From: an uncultured Clostridia bacterium
GTDB lineage: Bacteria; Bacillota_I; Bacilli_A; RF39; UBA660
DNA length: 44,113 nucleotides
Assembly (NCBI GenBank): GCA_947165135.1
Contig: CAMUZE010000011.1
Coordinates: 1-44,113, forward strand
Direction: 5' to 3'
Positions 30,408 to 39,297 of this stretch are shown piece by piece. Both the position numbers and the translations under genes were made by a program. Every line of letters starts with the position of its first letter. The first letter of the stretch is position 1. The notes under the pieces were generated by a model. It saw nothing but the letters and a program-made list of their open reading frames with translations. It ran no database searches and was not told where the DNA came from.

Positions 30408-32036
30408 GTGAAAGGAAATCCAACATATATTTTTGGTCATAAAAATCCAGATACAGATAGTGTTTGTGCTGCAATAAGCCTTTCGCATTTAAAGAATAAA
30501 CTTGGACTTAATACTATTCCTGCAATAATTGGAAATATAAATGAAGAAACAAAATATGTTCTTAAGGCTTTTAACGTTAAAGAGCCTTATCTTTTAAGCG
30601 ATGTAAAATTACAAATTAAAGATGTTAATTATCATAAGAATTGTTTTATAGATAAAAATGTATCAATAAAAGATGCATTTGACTTTTTAAATAAATATTC
30701 TCTTACAGGTATTCCAGTTGTTGAAGGAAAGAATAAATATTTTGGATATGTTTCATTAAAAGAAATAGCTAAAGAAATGATAGTTGGAAATTATAATGCA
30801 ATTAATACATCTTATGGAAATATCATAAGAGTTTTAAATGGAGAAAAGGTATTAAAATTTGATAAAGAAATAAATGGTAAAGTATTAGATACAACATATG
30901 CAAAAGATACATTTATGAAGGACGTTAAGCTTGATAATTCATTTATATTAATTGTAGAAGATAATATTAAAATTATAGAATATGCTATTAAATCCAAGGT
31001 TAAATTAATAGTATTAGTTTCTAATAATAAACTAAGTAAAAAACTATTTGATCTTGCATTTGAAAATAATATTAATATAATTACAACATCTCATTCTGCA
31101 TATGAAGTTGGTAAATTAATGTCACTTTCTAATTATGTTAATAATATTATTAGAAAAGAGGAAATTAATACTTTTAAAGATGTAGATTATTTATCATATT
31201 TTATGGAAGAAAGCAAGAAATTAAAACACACAAATTATCCAATATTAAATAAGAATGGAAATTGTACTGGATTACTTACTTTAACAGATTGTAATAATGT
31301 TAGTAAGAAGAAAGTTATATTAGTGGATCATAATAATTATTCTCAAAGTGTAGACGGACTTGATGAAGCTGAAATATTAGAGGTAATAGATCATCATAAT
31401 ATTGGTGATATAGTTACTAAAAAGCCAATTAATTTCAGAAATGCTCGAGTTGGAAGTGTAAATACAATTATTTATAATATGTATATTGAGAATAACATTA
31501 CTATTCCTAAAAGTATAGCTGGCATAATGGCTTCTGCAATTATATCAGATACATTATTATTGACTTCTCCTACAACAACTGATAGAGACAGAGAAGCTCT
31601 TAATAGTCTATGTAAAATTGCTGGAATTAGCATGAAAATATATGGTATTAAGATGCTAAAACAAGGTATGAGCATTAAAGGTCTAACTAATAAAGAAATA
31701 CTGTATAAAGATTTTAAATCATATAAAGTAGACAAAGTTATGTTTGGCATTGGGCAAGTATTAACTTCTGATTTTGAATTAATAAATAAAGAAGAAATGA
31801 TAAAATATCTAAATGAAGTTGCAAATTTGAGTGGTTATAGAGTATTAACATTATTTGTGATAGACATGTTTAATAATATATCTTACTGCTTATATAATAC
31901 AGATGGAGAAGATATAATTAAAGAAGCATTCAATTTAGAGAAGATATATGAGGGAATAGAACTTCATAATATTCTTTCTCGTAAAGTACAAATAGCTCCA
32001 TATATAATGGATGTTATAGAAAAAGAAAATAATTAA
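30408..32036 (+). CDS. ppaC: Manganese-dependent inorganic pyrophosphatase with regulatory CBS/DRTGG insert
   Basis: Family II PPase that hydrolyses pyrophosphate in the cytoplasm. The DHH part has GHKNPDTDS (H11, D15, D17) and VIDHHN (D328-H330); the C-terminal DHHA2 part follows. Between about residues 65 and 290 lie a CBS motif pair (NKYSLTGIPVVEGKNKYFGYVSL) and a DRTGG-like domain, as in AMP/ApnA-regulated CBS-PPases. GTG 30408 is chosen because AGGGTGA (30395-30401) is spaced correctly for it, whereas the in-frame GTG at 30399 lies within the site. At 542 aa it has the size of the regulated form. Transcribed alone. Confidence 0.92.
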   Translation: MKGNPTYIFGHKNPDTDSVCAAISLSHLKNKLGLNTIPAIIGNINEETKYVLKAFNVKEPYLLSDVKLQIKDVNYHKNCFIDKNVSIKDAFDFLNKYSLTGIPVVEGKNKYFGYVSLKEIAKEMIVGNYNAINTSYGNIIRVLNGEKVLKFDKEINGKVLDTTYAKDTFMKDVKLDNSFILIVEDNIKIIEYAIKSKVKLIVLVSNNKLSKKLFDLAFENNINIITTSHSAYEVGKLMSLSNYVNNIIRKEEINTFKDVDYLSYFMEESKKLKHTNYPILNKNGNCTGLLTLTDCNNVSKKKVILVDHNNYSQSVDGLDEAEILEVIDHHNIGDIVTKKPINFRNARVGSVNTIIYNMYIENNITIPKSIAGIMASAIISDTLLLTSPTTTDRDREALNSLCKIAGISMKIYGIKMLKQGMSIKGLTNKEILYKDFKSYKVDKVMFGIGQVLTSDFELINKEEMIKYLNEVANLSGYRVLTLFVIDMFNNISYCLYNTDGEDIIKEAFNLEKIYEGIELHNILSRKVQIAPYIMDVIEKENN

Positions 32037-32037
32037 A

Positions 32038-32069
32038 AAATACACATTACTTTTAAATAATGTGTATTT
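32038..32069. terminator. Bidirectional terminator between ppaC and the GH25 gene
   Basis: AAATACACATTA / TAATGTGTATTT stem; overlaps the stop codon of the minus-strand gene. Confidence 0.8.
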
Positions 32070-33246
32070 ATTTATATAAAACATCTAAATCTACATCTCC
32101 ATTTATTCCTGAAACTTTACCTCTGTTTGACAATTGCCACATAAAGTATTTGCCTTTATAGCTCGTTTCATTGGTATAATGAGCAAGCCATGTATTATAC
32201 TTATCTAATCCCCATATTTGCTCTAAATAATATTTACTACTATAAAGGGCACCTTTGTAGCCATTTTTTTCTACCTCATCAATAAATGTTTTAGCAATTA
32301 ATTTAATATCAGTTAAACTCATATTGTACGTATTAAAACTTCCCCAATCTTCCCAATCGAATGCAATTGGTAAATCAAGTGTTTGTCCATTTAGTTTTTT
32401 TACAATATAATTTACTTGCTCGTTTACTTTTTCTATTGTATTTGCATAACTATAAAAATATATACCTACTAAAAGCCCCGCTTCTTTAGCTTTTTTAATA
32501 TTGTTTGTAAACTTGTTATCAAGAACAAGTTCCCCTTTTTTATTGTGACCGTAGCCTAATCTAATCATTACAAATTCGACTCCAGAATTTTTAACTTTCT
32601 GGTAATCAACATCTCCTTGCCATGAAGATACATCTATTCCAATCATAGTACCTCCTTTTTTGTGTTTTGAGATTAGGTCTTCTATCTTATATTTTGGTTT
32701 ATTTTGAGTTTCTTTCTTTTTTGAAGGTTTTACTACTTTTAGTTTGAACTCTTTAGATACTGAATTTCCTGATGTGTCTACTGCATGATATTTTAAATTA
32801 TATGTCCCAATTTTATTAAAATCATAATTACCTTCTATATAACAATTAGGTCTTTTATCATAGTTATCTGCACATATTGCTTTATTAATTAGGTTTGCTT
32901 CTTTGCCTTTTTCAACGCTATATGATGAACTCATTAGTAATAATGGCTTAGTAGTATCTACAACTATATATTTTGCTTCTTGCTCATATTTTTTTCCTCT
33001 ATTAGTAAAATTAAATTTAATATTGTGTTCTCCTAAAGACATAGTATCTAATTTAATATTATCTATATCGACTTCATCTGTAGAATTAATCAAATCAAAT
33101 AGATATGCATCTGATGCATATTCAAATTGTATATTTTTATTTATTTCTAGAGAAAAAACCTCTTTGACTTCATGATTATCATAAGTAAGCTTTTCACATC
33201 CGGTAAATACAAATAATAATAAACCAATTACTAATGTCTTTTTCAT
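32068..33246 (-). CDS. Lipoprotein with Ig-like domains and GH25 muramidase domain, 392 aa
   Basis: Lipobox VFTGC (Cys about 17) marks an exported lipoprotein. Residues about 45-170 look like two beta-sandwich domains of the HYR/Ig type (TTKPLLLMSSSYSVEKGKEANL, NFNKIGTYNLKYHAVDTSGN). The catalytic GH25 domain begins at about 195 with MIGIDVSSWQGDVDYQKVK, continues with FVMIRLGYG, GIYFYSYA and the catalytic acidic pair in AFDWEDWG, and ends with DVDLDVLY. GH25 cleaves the muramyl backbone of peptidoglycan. Anchored outside the membrane, it fits cell-wall turnover. Transcribed alone. Confidence 0.93.
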   Translation of the reverse strand: MKKTLVIGLLLFVFTGCEKLTYDNHEVKEVFSLEINKNIQFEYASDAYLFDLINSTDEVDIDNIKLDTMSLGEHNIKFNFTNRGKKYEQEAKYIVVDTTKPLLLMSSSYSVEKGKEANLINKAICADNYDKRPNCYIEGNYDFNKIGTYNLKYHAVDTSGNSVSKEFKLKVVKPSKKKETQNKPKYKIEDLISKHKKGGTMIGIDVSSWQGDVDYQKVKNSGVEFVMIRLGYGHNKKGELVLDNKFTNNIKKAKEAGLLVGIYFYSYANTIEKVNEQVNYIVKKLNGQTLDLPIAFDWEDWGSFNTYNMSLTDIKLIAKTFIDEVEKNGYKGALYSSKYYLEQIWGLDKYNTWLAHYTNETSYKGKYFMWQLSNRGKVSGINGDVDLDVLYK

Positions 33247-33337
33247 AATTAAAAGTTTACCATATTATATGAAATTATTAAAGATAAAAAATGTATAATT
33301 TTAGAAATAAAACAAATAATAATATTGGTGAATATAA

Positions 33338-33775
33338 ATGAATGAAAATGCTGAATTATTAACACATATTTATGAAACTGCTGAAATGGGATCATATACT
33401 GTAACTACTTTACTAACAAAAATAAAGAAAAAAGAAAACAAAATTAAATATATTTTAGAAGAAGAAATTAAAGAATATGAAAAATATATTAAAGAAAGCG
33501 AAAAATTATTATCAAGATATGATGTAGAACCTAAAAAGTCATCATTAATGACAAAAATTAGTAGTAATATGGGAATTATGATGGAAACTATTATGGATAA
33601 TAGTGATGCTGCTTTAGCTCAAATGCTAGTAGAAGGAATAACTATGGGTATAAACGTAATAACAGCAAAAGTAAGCAGTTACAAAAAAACAGCAGATAGA
33701 AAAGTACTTAAACTTGCAAAAAAAATTGTGAAATTTCAGGAAGACGAAGTAGAAAAATTAAAAACATTTATGTGA
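33338..33775 (+). CDS. Small helical protein, ferritin-like bundle suspected, 145 aa
   Basis: All-alpha, charged, with four probable helices; the Glu/His spacing (LTHIYETAEMGSYTV, EEEIKEYEKYIKES) resembles ferritin-like or DUF2383/DUF892-like bundles, but the metal-binding pattern is not clear. The central region SNMGIMMETIMDNSDAALAQMLVEGITMG is amphipathic. No signal peptide. Start has TTGGTGA. It stands alone, ended by a terminator that overlaps its stop codon. Confidence 0.75.
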   Translation: MNENAELLTHIYETAEMGSYTVTTLLTKIKKKENKIKYILEEEIKEYEKYIKESEKLLSRYDVEPKKSSLMTKISSNMGIMMETIMDNSDAALAQMLVEGITMGINVITAKVSSYKKTADRKVLKLAKKIVKFQEDEVEKLKTFM

Positions 33776-33793
33776 GAAACATAAATGTTTTTA
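33762..33793 (+). terminator. Terminator overlapping the end of the 145-aa gene
   Basis: AAACATTTATG / CATAAATGTTT stem followed by TTT. Confidence 0.75.
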
Positions 33794-33822
33794 ATTAAAA
33801 AACTTTAAAAAAAATAATAATG

Positions 33823-33831
33823 TGATATACT
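33823..33831 (+). promoter_or_regulatory. Extended -10 promoter for the LppM-like gene
   Basis: TGATATACT lies 41 bases before the ATG at 33873. Confidence 0.5.
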
Positions 33832-33872
33832 ATTAATAGACGTATAAATATGGAATATAGAAGGGCATTGTT

Positions 33873-34994
33873 ATGAAGAAAATTAAATTATTTTTAATTA
33901 TATTTGTACTATTGTTTATGCTAACAGGATGTTATAAATCAGAAACAACTTTAACAATTAATTCTGATAGAAGTATTAATTTAGATGCTAAAATTATAGT
34001 GGATGATAGCTTTAATGAAACGCCATATTTAAATAATATGACGCAATATACAAATAGAGGTATAAAGATTCAAAGATTAACTGAATCTAGTTATAATGGA
34101 TACAAAATTTCTAAAAAATATAATAATATAGATGATATTTCTACTGAAGATGATATAAAAGTTGATATTTCAAAATACTTTGAATCAGATTTTGATGAAA
34201 AATATCTATTTAGGGTAGAAAAATCTTTTTTTAAAAATACTTATACAGCCAACTTTATTATAGATAATAATGTAATAATGAGATTTATAAATAATGAAAT
34301 AGACAAGCAAACAGAAGAAGATTTTCTTGATATAGTAAAAGAAATACATAATAATGGGTTAAATGAATTTAATAAATCAAAAACTGAAAAAGTATATTCG
34401 AGTGAAAAAAATGAACTTAATATTGATGAAGATGTTAAATATCAAGTTACAATAAATAAAAACGGAATTGTTACTAAAATAGAGGCAAGTAATAAATTAT
34501 ATAGTTATGATAAAGAACAAAAGTCAATTCAATTAAAAGATTTGGATGCTTCTGATGTTATAAAGTTAACTACAGATGATAAGAATGATAAAGTTGATAC
34601 TTCTGGAATAAAATTTATAGTTAAATTACCACATAAATCTATCAATAATAATGCATCAGAAGTAAGTGGAAGTGGAGAAACATTAACATGGACATTTAAT
34701 CAAAATAAAACAAATGACATTATTTTTTCTTTTGAACTTTCAAATAAGATGAGTTATTTAATGGTAATTGGATTTGGAGTTTTAGTAGTATTAATAATAG
34801 TTGTGTTTATCTATTTAATTATTAAATTAAAAGATAAAAAAAGAAGTAATATAGAAAACACACCTATATTTAAAAGTGATAATGAAGTTTTCTCTGGGTT
34901 AAGAGAAATAGATGAAAATAGTATACAATCTGTTGAAGATGTAGTAAACATTGAGAATGAGGATAAAATTCCAAATGTAATTAATATAGAATAA
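33873..34994 (+). CDS. LppM/DUF3153-like lipoprotein with C-terminal membrane anchor, 373 aa
   Basis: Lipobox MLTGC (Cys about 20) and a later hydrophobic helix (about 291-313, MSYLMVIGFGVLVVLIIVV) give a protein tethered at both ends, with residues 21-290 outside and about 60 acidic residues inside. The strand TTLTINSDRSINLDAKI followed by a long alpha/beta domain resembles LppM (DUF3153). LppM-like proteins are poorly understood in Firmicutes. Transcribed alone with its own terminator. Confidence 0.82.
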   Translation: MKKIKLFLIIFVLLFMLTGCYKSETTLTINSDRSINLDAKIIVDDSFNETPYLNNMTQYTNRGIKIQRLTESSYNGYKISKKYNNIDDISTEDDIKVDISKYFESDFDEKYLFRVEKSFFKNTYTANFIIDNNVIMRFINNEIDKQTEEDFLDIVKEIHNNGLNEFNKSKTEKVYSSEKNELNIDEDVKYQVTINKNGIVTKIEASNKLYSYDKEQKSIQLKDLDASDVIKLTTDDKNDKVDTSGIKFIVKLPHKSINNNASEVSGSGETLTWTFNQNKTNDIIFSFELSNKMSYLMVIGFGVLVVLIIVVFIYLIIKLKDKKRSNIENTPIFKSDNEVFSGLREIDENSIQSVEDVVNIENEDKIPNVINIE

Positions 34995-34997
34995 AGT

Positions 34998-35027
34998 AAT
35001 ATAACATTTAAGTTATATTATTTTTTT
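34998..35027 (+). terminator. Terminator after the LppM-like gene
   Basis: TAATATAAC / GTTATATTA stem followed by seven T. Confidence 0.75.
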
Positions 35028-35035
35028 GGTATAAT
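35027..35035 (+). promoter_or_regulatory. Extended -10 promoter of glyA, abutting the preceding terminator
   Basis: TGGTATAAT (TATAAT 35030-35035) lies 20 bases before the ATG at 35056 and starts in the T run of the previous terminator. Confidence 0.6.
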
Positions 35036-35055
35036 TTTTATTGGGTGATGTAAAA

Positions 35056-36273
35056 ATGGATAAAGAATTAAAAAAAGCTCTTCAGTTAGAAAAAAGAAGA
35101 CAAAGAAATAATATAGAATTAATAGCAAGTGAAAATTATGTTTCTAAAGATGTATTAAAATTACAAGGTAGTATTCTTACAAATAAATATGCTGAAGGTT
35201 ATCCTGGTAAAAGATATTATGGTGGGTGCGAATATATAGATATATTTGAAAATAAAGCAATTGAATATGCATGTAAATTATTTAATTGTAAATATGCAAA
35301 TGTTCAACCTCATAGTGGCAGTTCAGCTAATATGGCTGTTTATAGGGCATTGTTGGAAAATGGCGATAAAGTAATGGGAATGTCTCTTTCTGAAGGTGGA
35401 CATTTAACCCATGGTAGTAGTGTTAATTTTAGCGGTAAAGATTATGAAATAGTATCATATGAATTAAAAGATGAAGTATTAGATTATGATTCAATATTAA
35501 AATTAGCTCTAAAAGAAAAGCCAAAAATGATTATTGCTGGAGGAAGCGCTTATAGTAGAAGTATAGACTTTAAAAAGTTTAGAGAAATAGCCGATAAGTG
35601 TGGTGCTTATTTAATGGTTGATATGGCTCATATTGCTGGATTGGTGGCTGGCGGAGTTCATATGAATCCATGCGATTATGCCGATGTTGTAACATCTACT
35701 ACTCATAAAACTTTAAGAGGACCAAGAGGCGGCTTAATTCTTACAAATGATGAAGAAATAATAAAGAAAATAAATAAAACCATTTTCCCTGGGATTCAAG
35801 GGGGGCCTTTAATGCATGTAATTGCTGCAAAAGCACAATGCTTTTATGAAGCATTACAACCTAGTTTTAAAATATATGCTAAAAATATAATAAAAAACAC
35901 TGCTGCAATGGCAGATGAATTTATTCAAAATAATATAAGAATAATATCAGGAGGAACAGATAATCACTTAATGCTTGTTGATGTTAAAAATAGTTTTGGA
36001 ATTACTGGTGTAGTTGCTGAAACAACACTTGACAAAATATGCATTACAGTAAATAAAAATACTATTCCTAATGAAACAGAAAAACCTAGTGTTGCAAGTG
36101 GAATTAGAATAGGAACTGCCGCGATGACGACTAGAGGACTTACTGATAAAGATTTTAGAAAAGTAGCTCAAATTATTATTAAAGCATTAAATAATTATGA
36201 AAGCGAAAAAGTATTAAAAGAATGCAAAAAAGAAGTATTAGCAATAACTAATACTCATCCTTTAATTGTTTAG
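35056..36273 (+). CDS. glyA: Serine hydroxymethyltransferase
   Basis: PLP enzyme that moves the serine hydroxymethyl group to tetrahydrofolate, supplying glycine and one-carbon units. Motifs in order: [60 protein letters not shown], and the PLP-lysine motif [13 protein letters not shown] (K218). The length of 405 aa is normal. ATG 35056 follows GGGTGATG; the in-frame TTG at 35041 lies upstream of that site. Its last 26 bases overlap the convergent gene at 36248. Confidence 0.95.
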   Translation: MDKELKKALQLEKRRQRNNIELIASENYVSKDVLKLQGSILTNKYAEGYPGKRYYGGCEYIDIFENKAIEYACKLFNCKYANVQPHSGSSANMAVYRALLENGDKVMGMSLSEGGHLTHGSSVNFSGKDYEIVSYELKDEVLDYDSILKLALKEKPKMIIAGGSAYSRSIDFKKFREIADKCGAYLMVDMAHIAGLVAGGVHMNPCDYADVVTSTTHKTLRGPRGGLILTNDEEIIKKINKTIFPGIQGGPLMHVIAAKAQCFYEALQPSFKIYAKNIIKNTAAMADEFIQNNIRIISGGTDNHLMLVDVKNSFGITGVVAETTLDKICITVNKNTIPNETEKPSVASGIRIGTAAMTTRGLTDKDFRKVAQIIIKALNNYESEKVLKECKKEVLAITNTHPLIV

Positions 36274-36739
36274 TTTCTTTATTATCAAAATAAATATATA
36301 CAATTAATAAAATAATAAATAGAATTACAATATTAGGTGTTGCTAAAGTACTATATATATCATAAGACTTACTGAAATTGATAATTATCTTTCCAATTAT
36401 CTGATCATTATTAACTAAATAATCATTATTTGATTCATCATATGCATTGTAATAATGGGAATATCTATCATTAATATCACCAATTTTATACGTATCAAAG
36501 TACCTAAATAAAATAGTATCACCAATATTGTAATTTTCTTTTTTTTCTAGTATTAGTCTATCATTAATATTATATTTTGTAGAAATATTTTCATCTATTT
36601 GAAAAGAAGTATAGTTAATAACATATGCAAAATCTGATTTATTAAAATTAATATAAATTCTACTATAAATTTCTAATAATACAATTACTCCAATTAATAT
36701 AGATAAAACAATTGTAATAAATTTAATTATTTTTTTCAT
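36248..36739 (-). CDS. Membrane protein resembling a degenerate SipW-type signal peptidase, 163 aa
   Basis: Two membrane segments (about 5-25 and 130-150) flank an extracellular domain with the order seen in type I signal peptidases of the SipW/ER type: [33 protein letters not shown] and later [19 protein letters not shown] (compare GDIVVF...NGD.N...D...IIGKV). The catalytic Ser motif (G-x-S-x-x-P) and the Lys or His position are not found, so it looks catalytically dead or is an unrelated fold. ATG 36739 follows AAAAGGAAG. It overlaps glyA tail to tail by 26 bases. Confidence 0.7.
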   Translation of the reverse strand: MKKIIKFITIVLSILIGVIVLLEIYSRIYINFNKSDFAYVINYTSFQIDENISTKYNINDRLILEKKENYNIGDTILFRYFDTYKIGDINDRYSHYYNAYDESNNDYLVNNDQIIGKIIINFSKSYDIYSTLATPNIVILFIILLIVYIYFDNKETKQLKDEY

Positions 36740-36807
36740 ATTTCTTCCTTTTTTCAAATTATTATAGCATTAATTAGTAAATAATCAAGCACGTTAACCA
36801 TAAAAGG

Positions 36808-36836
36808 TTGACATATACTTCTGCGTATGTTAGACT
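36808..36836 (+). promoter_or_regulatory. Promoter of the ABC exporter leader
   Basis: Perfect TTGACA (36808-36813), a 17-base spacer and extended -10 TGTTAGACT (TAGACT 36831-36836). An imperfect dyad GTTAACC / GGTTGAC (36793-36812) overlaps the -35 and another imperfect one (ACATA / TATGT) fills the spacer, either of which could be an operator. Confidence 0.75.
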
Positions 36837-36869
36837 ATATGTGAATTTAAAGAGAAAGGAGTGGGAAAA

Positions 36870-36956
36870 ATGATAACATTAAATTCAGAAAATTATAATA
36901 AGTGTTTTATAGTAGGAAATGAAAGAAGGGAACTTATCTTTTTCCCAACTTTCTAA
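36870..36956 (+). CDS. Leader peptide controlling the ABC exporter, 28 aa
   Basis: A short ORF (begins MITLNSENYNKC, ends ELIFFPTF) has an excellent AAAGGAG site eight bases before ATG. It lies 49 bases upstream of the exporter ATG, with a terminator between. The codons for Ile-Val-Gly (ATAGTAGG, 36909-36916) are exactly complementary to the terminator 5' region CCTACTAT (36971-36978), and codons 18-28 lie in a second hairpin (36921-36953). Ribosome position on this ORF would choose between the structures. The arrangement resembles the BmrB leader of the Bacillus subtilis bmrCD exporter operon, which is induced by translation inhibitors. Confidence 0.75.
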   Translation: MITLNSENYNKCFIVGNERRELIFFPTF

Positions 36957-36990
36957 ATAACTTTTTAGTGCCTACTATGTAGGCTTTTTA
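36909..36990 (+). promoter_or_regulatory. Attenuator with mutually exclusive hairpins before the ABC exporter
   Basis: Three elements are visible. The terminator GCCTAC (36970-36975) / GTAGGC (36979-36984) is followed by five T. The antiterminator pairs ATAGTAGG (36909-36916) with CCTACTAT (36971-36978), eight bases exact. An intermediate hairpin pairs GAAAG-GGGAA (36921-36932) with TTCCC-CTTTC (36942-36953) through a two-base internal loop. Confidence 0.75.
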
Positions 36991-37005
36991 TTTGGAGGCG
37001 ATTTT

Positions 37006-38736
37006 ATGAAGAATTTAAAAGAATTTAAGCCTCTATGGAAATTTATTAAAGAAGATAGAATTAAAATTATAATCGCAGGTATTATAATCCTTATAACCGA
37101 AATTGCAAATACAATGGGCGGTTATTTGAATGGTATGGTAGTTGAGTCTGCCACTAATTTAGATATAAAGAAAGCATTAACCTATCTTGGAATATACTTA
37201 ACTATTAACATTGTTATTGATGCGTGGTTATACATGAAAAGTTATGCTATGCTACAAAAAGTAGAAAATAAAACATCTAGAAAATTAAGTTTTAACACAT
37301 ATCAAAAAGCAATTAATTTACCTGCATATGCATTTGAAAAGGCATCTTCTGGAGAAATTATTAATAGAATTTCTTCAGATGCAGATTCGTTAAGTTTTAT
37401 ATTTGGAAGAATTATACAAACTATTTCTTCCTTAATTGGAGCTATTATTATACTAATATATATATTTGTTAATTCATATATAATTGGTATAGAAATAATA
37501 TTCTTTATGATATTACTTTATTTAGTTATTAAAAAATTTAATCCAAAAGTTATTAAATTACATAAGGAGCGTAGAAAAGAACAAGATAGATTCGCTTCTT
37601 TAGTTAATGAGTCCATAAGAGGAATAAGAGAAATTAAAACACTTGGTGTTAAGAATAATTTAATTAATAATATTAGAGACATTATTAAAACAATATTTAA
37701 TAAATCTGTAGAAGAAACAGATATTTATGCAAAATATAAAACACTTATTAAAATAATTAGATCATTACTTGAGGCAACAGTATTTGCAACTTGTGTATTT
37801 TTATTATTCAAATCGTATGTTACGCTTGCATATTTCATATCAATAACATATTATGTATATAAATTTATGTATTTAATAGATGAAATAAATGATTTAACGG
37901 AGATGTATCAAAAATTAGTTGTATCTTTAACAAGAGTAAATGAGATACTTGAAAATAGATTATATCAAGATGAAACATTTGGAGATAAAAAGATTAAGAA
38001 TATCATTGGAAAAATTGAATTTAAAAAAGTTAAGTTTAATTATCCTAATGAAAAAGCATTATTAAAAAACTTTAATCTTACAATTGAGCCAAATAAGAAG
38101 GTTGCAATTGTTGGTAAATCTGGCCAAGGCAAATCCACAATATTTAATTTACTTACAAGAATATTTGATTCTAAAAAAGGAATTATTACTATTGATGGGG
38201 TAAATATTAAAGAATTAGATGAAGATGAACTTAGAAAACAAGTATCTATTATTAGACAGGAACCATTTATCTTCAATAGAACAATTTTAGAAAACTTTAA
38301 GTTAATTAATAAGAATATTAAGTTAAAAGATGTTAGAGAATATTGCAAGATGGCATATCTAGATGATTATATTATGTCACTTCCTAAAAAGTATAATACT
38401 ATTTTAGGAGAAGGTGGAGTTAACTTGTCAGGGGGACAGAAACAAAGACTTTCTATCGCAAGAACTTTAGCTAAGAAAAGTAAAATTGTTTTGTTTGATG
38501 AAGCTACTTCTGCTCTTGATAATAATTCACAAGAGTATATTAAGAAATCAATAGATTCACTTGTAAAAGATCATACTGTAATTATTGTCGCACACAGATT
38601 ATCAACAATAATTGATGCTGACATTATATATGTAATAGATGATGGGCAAGTTGTAGGAAGTGGAACGCATAATGATTTATTATTAAATAATAGTATATAT
38701 AAGAATTTATATGAAACAGAATCTTTAAATTCATAA
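37006..38736 (+). CDS. ABC exporter, fused membrane and ATPase domains, 576 aa
   Basis: Half-transporter that works as a dimer in the membrane. About six membrane helices in residues 15-310 are followed by the nucleotide-binding domain: Walker A GKSGQGKST (370-378), signature LSGGQ (474-478), Walker B VLFDEATSALD (D498, E499) and H-loop AHRLST (H530). All ATPase residues are present, so a homodimer is possible; no partner gene is next to it. Start has TTTGGAGG. Substrate is unknown; its control by a translated leader suggests an antibiotic or peptide exporter. A terminator follows the stop codon. Confidence 0.92.
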   Translation: MKNLKEFKPLWKFIKEDRIKIIIAGIIILITEIANTMGGYLNGMVVESATNLDIKKALTYLGIYLTINIVIDAWLYMKSYAMLQKVENKTSRKLSFNTYQKAINLPAYAFEKASSGEIINRISSDADSLSFIFGRIIQTISSLIGAIIILIYIFVNSYIIGIEIIFFMILLYLVIKKFNPKVIKLHKERRKEQDRFASLVNESIRGIREIKTLGVKNNLINNIRDIIKTIFNKSVEETDIYAKYKTLIKIIRSLLEATVFATCVFLLFKSYVTLAYFISITYYVYKFMYLIDEINDLTEMYQKLVVSLTRVNEILENRLYQDETFGDKKIKNIIGKIEFKKVKFNYPNEKALLKNFNLTIEPNKKVAIVGKSGQGKSTIFNLLTRIFDSKKGIITIDGVNIKELDEDELRKQVSIIRQEPFIFNRTILENFKLINKNIKLKDVREYCKMAYLDDYIMSLPKKYNTILGEGGVNLSGGQKQRLSIARTLAKKSKIVLFDEATSALDNNSQEYIKKSIDSLVKDHTVIIVAHRLSTIIDADIIYVIDDGQVVGSGTHNDLLLNNSIYKNLYETESLNS

Positions 38737-38764
38737 GATAAGTATTGGTTACTTATCTTTTTTG
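38735..38764 (+). terminator. Terminator after the ABC exporter
   Basis: AGATAAGTA / TACTTATCT stem followed by TTTTTT. Confidence 0.8.
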
Positions 38765-38822
38765 TTAAATATTTCCATAATAATAAATAAATAATCGTAA
38801 ATATTAATATTGAGGAGGAAAT

Positions 38823-39014
38823 ATGACACAAAAAGAATTAACTTATTTAGAAGATGCTATAAAGCATGAAAAAAATATTATATGTATATGCAATAAAATG
38901 ACAGAATTAATAGAGGATGAAGAATTGATTTCTTTTTTTGAAAAGGAAACCAAATATCATGAAAAATTAAAAAGAGAATTAATGAATGCATTGGAGGAAA
39001 GATCAAATGAGTGA
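38823..39014 (+). CDS. Small helical protein next to a CotF-like gene, 63 aa
   Basis: A short all-helical protein (LTYLEDAIKHEKNIICICNKM, then EDEELISFFEKETKYHEKLKREL) whose Glu/His spacing recalls one half of a ferritin-like or CotF-like bundle. Strong GAGGAGG site. It overlaps the CotF-like gene by eight bases (ATGAGTGA), so the two are translationally coupled and may form a complex. Confidence 0.7.
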   Translation: MTQKELTYLEDAIKHEKNIICICNKMTELIEDEELISFFEKETKYHEKLKRELMNALEERSNE

Positions 39015-39261
39015 TCAATTATTAATGGATAACTATTTAATGATTTTAAAAAGTACTGTTGAAGTATATGTGCATGGTACTTTAGAAAGTTCTAATGAAA
39101 GTATAAGAAAATTATTAAAGAAAGGTTTAGACGAAACAATGGCACATCAAGCAAGCACTTACGACAAAATGACAGAATATGGTTGGTATACAATTAATAA
39201 TGTTGATGAGTCAGTTGTAAATCAAACTTTAGATAATTTAGAATGTGAATGTGAAGAATAA
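39007..39261 (+). CDS. CotF-like spore-coat family protein, 84 aa
   Basis: The sequence LLMDNYLMILKSTVEVYVHGTLESS, then MAHQASTYDKMTEYGWYTINNV, matches the Coat F (PF07875) pattern. Members are common in Firmicutes including non-sporulating ones, so its presence does not prove sporulation. ATG 39007 follows GGAGGA; the in-frame ATG at 38986 lies inside the previous gene and lacks a site. It ends in a CEC-EE tail and a terminator follows. Confidence 0.8.
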   Translation: MSDQLLMDNYLMILKSTVEVYVHGTLESSNESIRKLLKKGLDETMAHQASTYDKMTEYGWYTINNVDESVVNQTLDNLECECEE

Positions 39262-39265
39262 CAAG

Positions 39266-39288
39266 CTCTACTTTTTGTAGAGTTTTTA
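39266..39288 (+). terminator. Terminator after the CotF-like gene
   Basis: CTCTAC / GTAGAG stem followed by TTTTTAG. Confidence 0.75.
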
Positions 39289-39297
39289 GTTTATTAA

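Noticed and set aside
38823-39261. CotF-like genes as proof of sporulation
   Set aside because: This family occurs widely in non-sporulating Firmicutes and no other sporulation gene is in the window.
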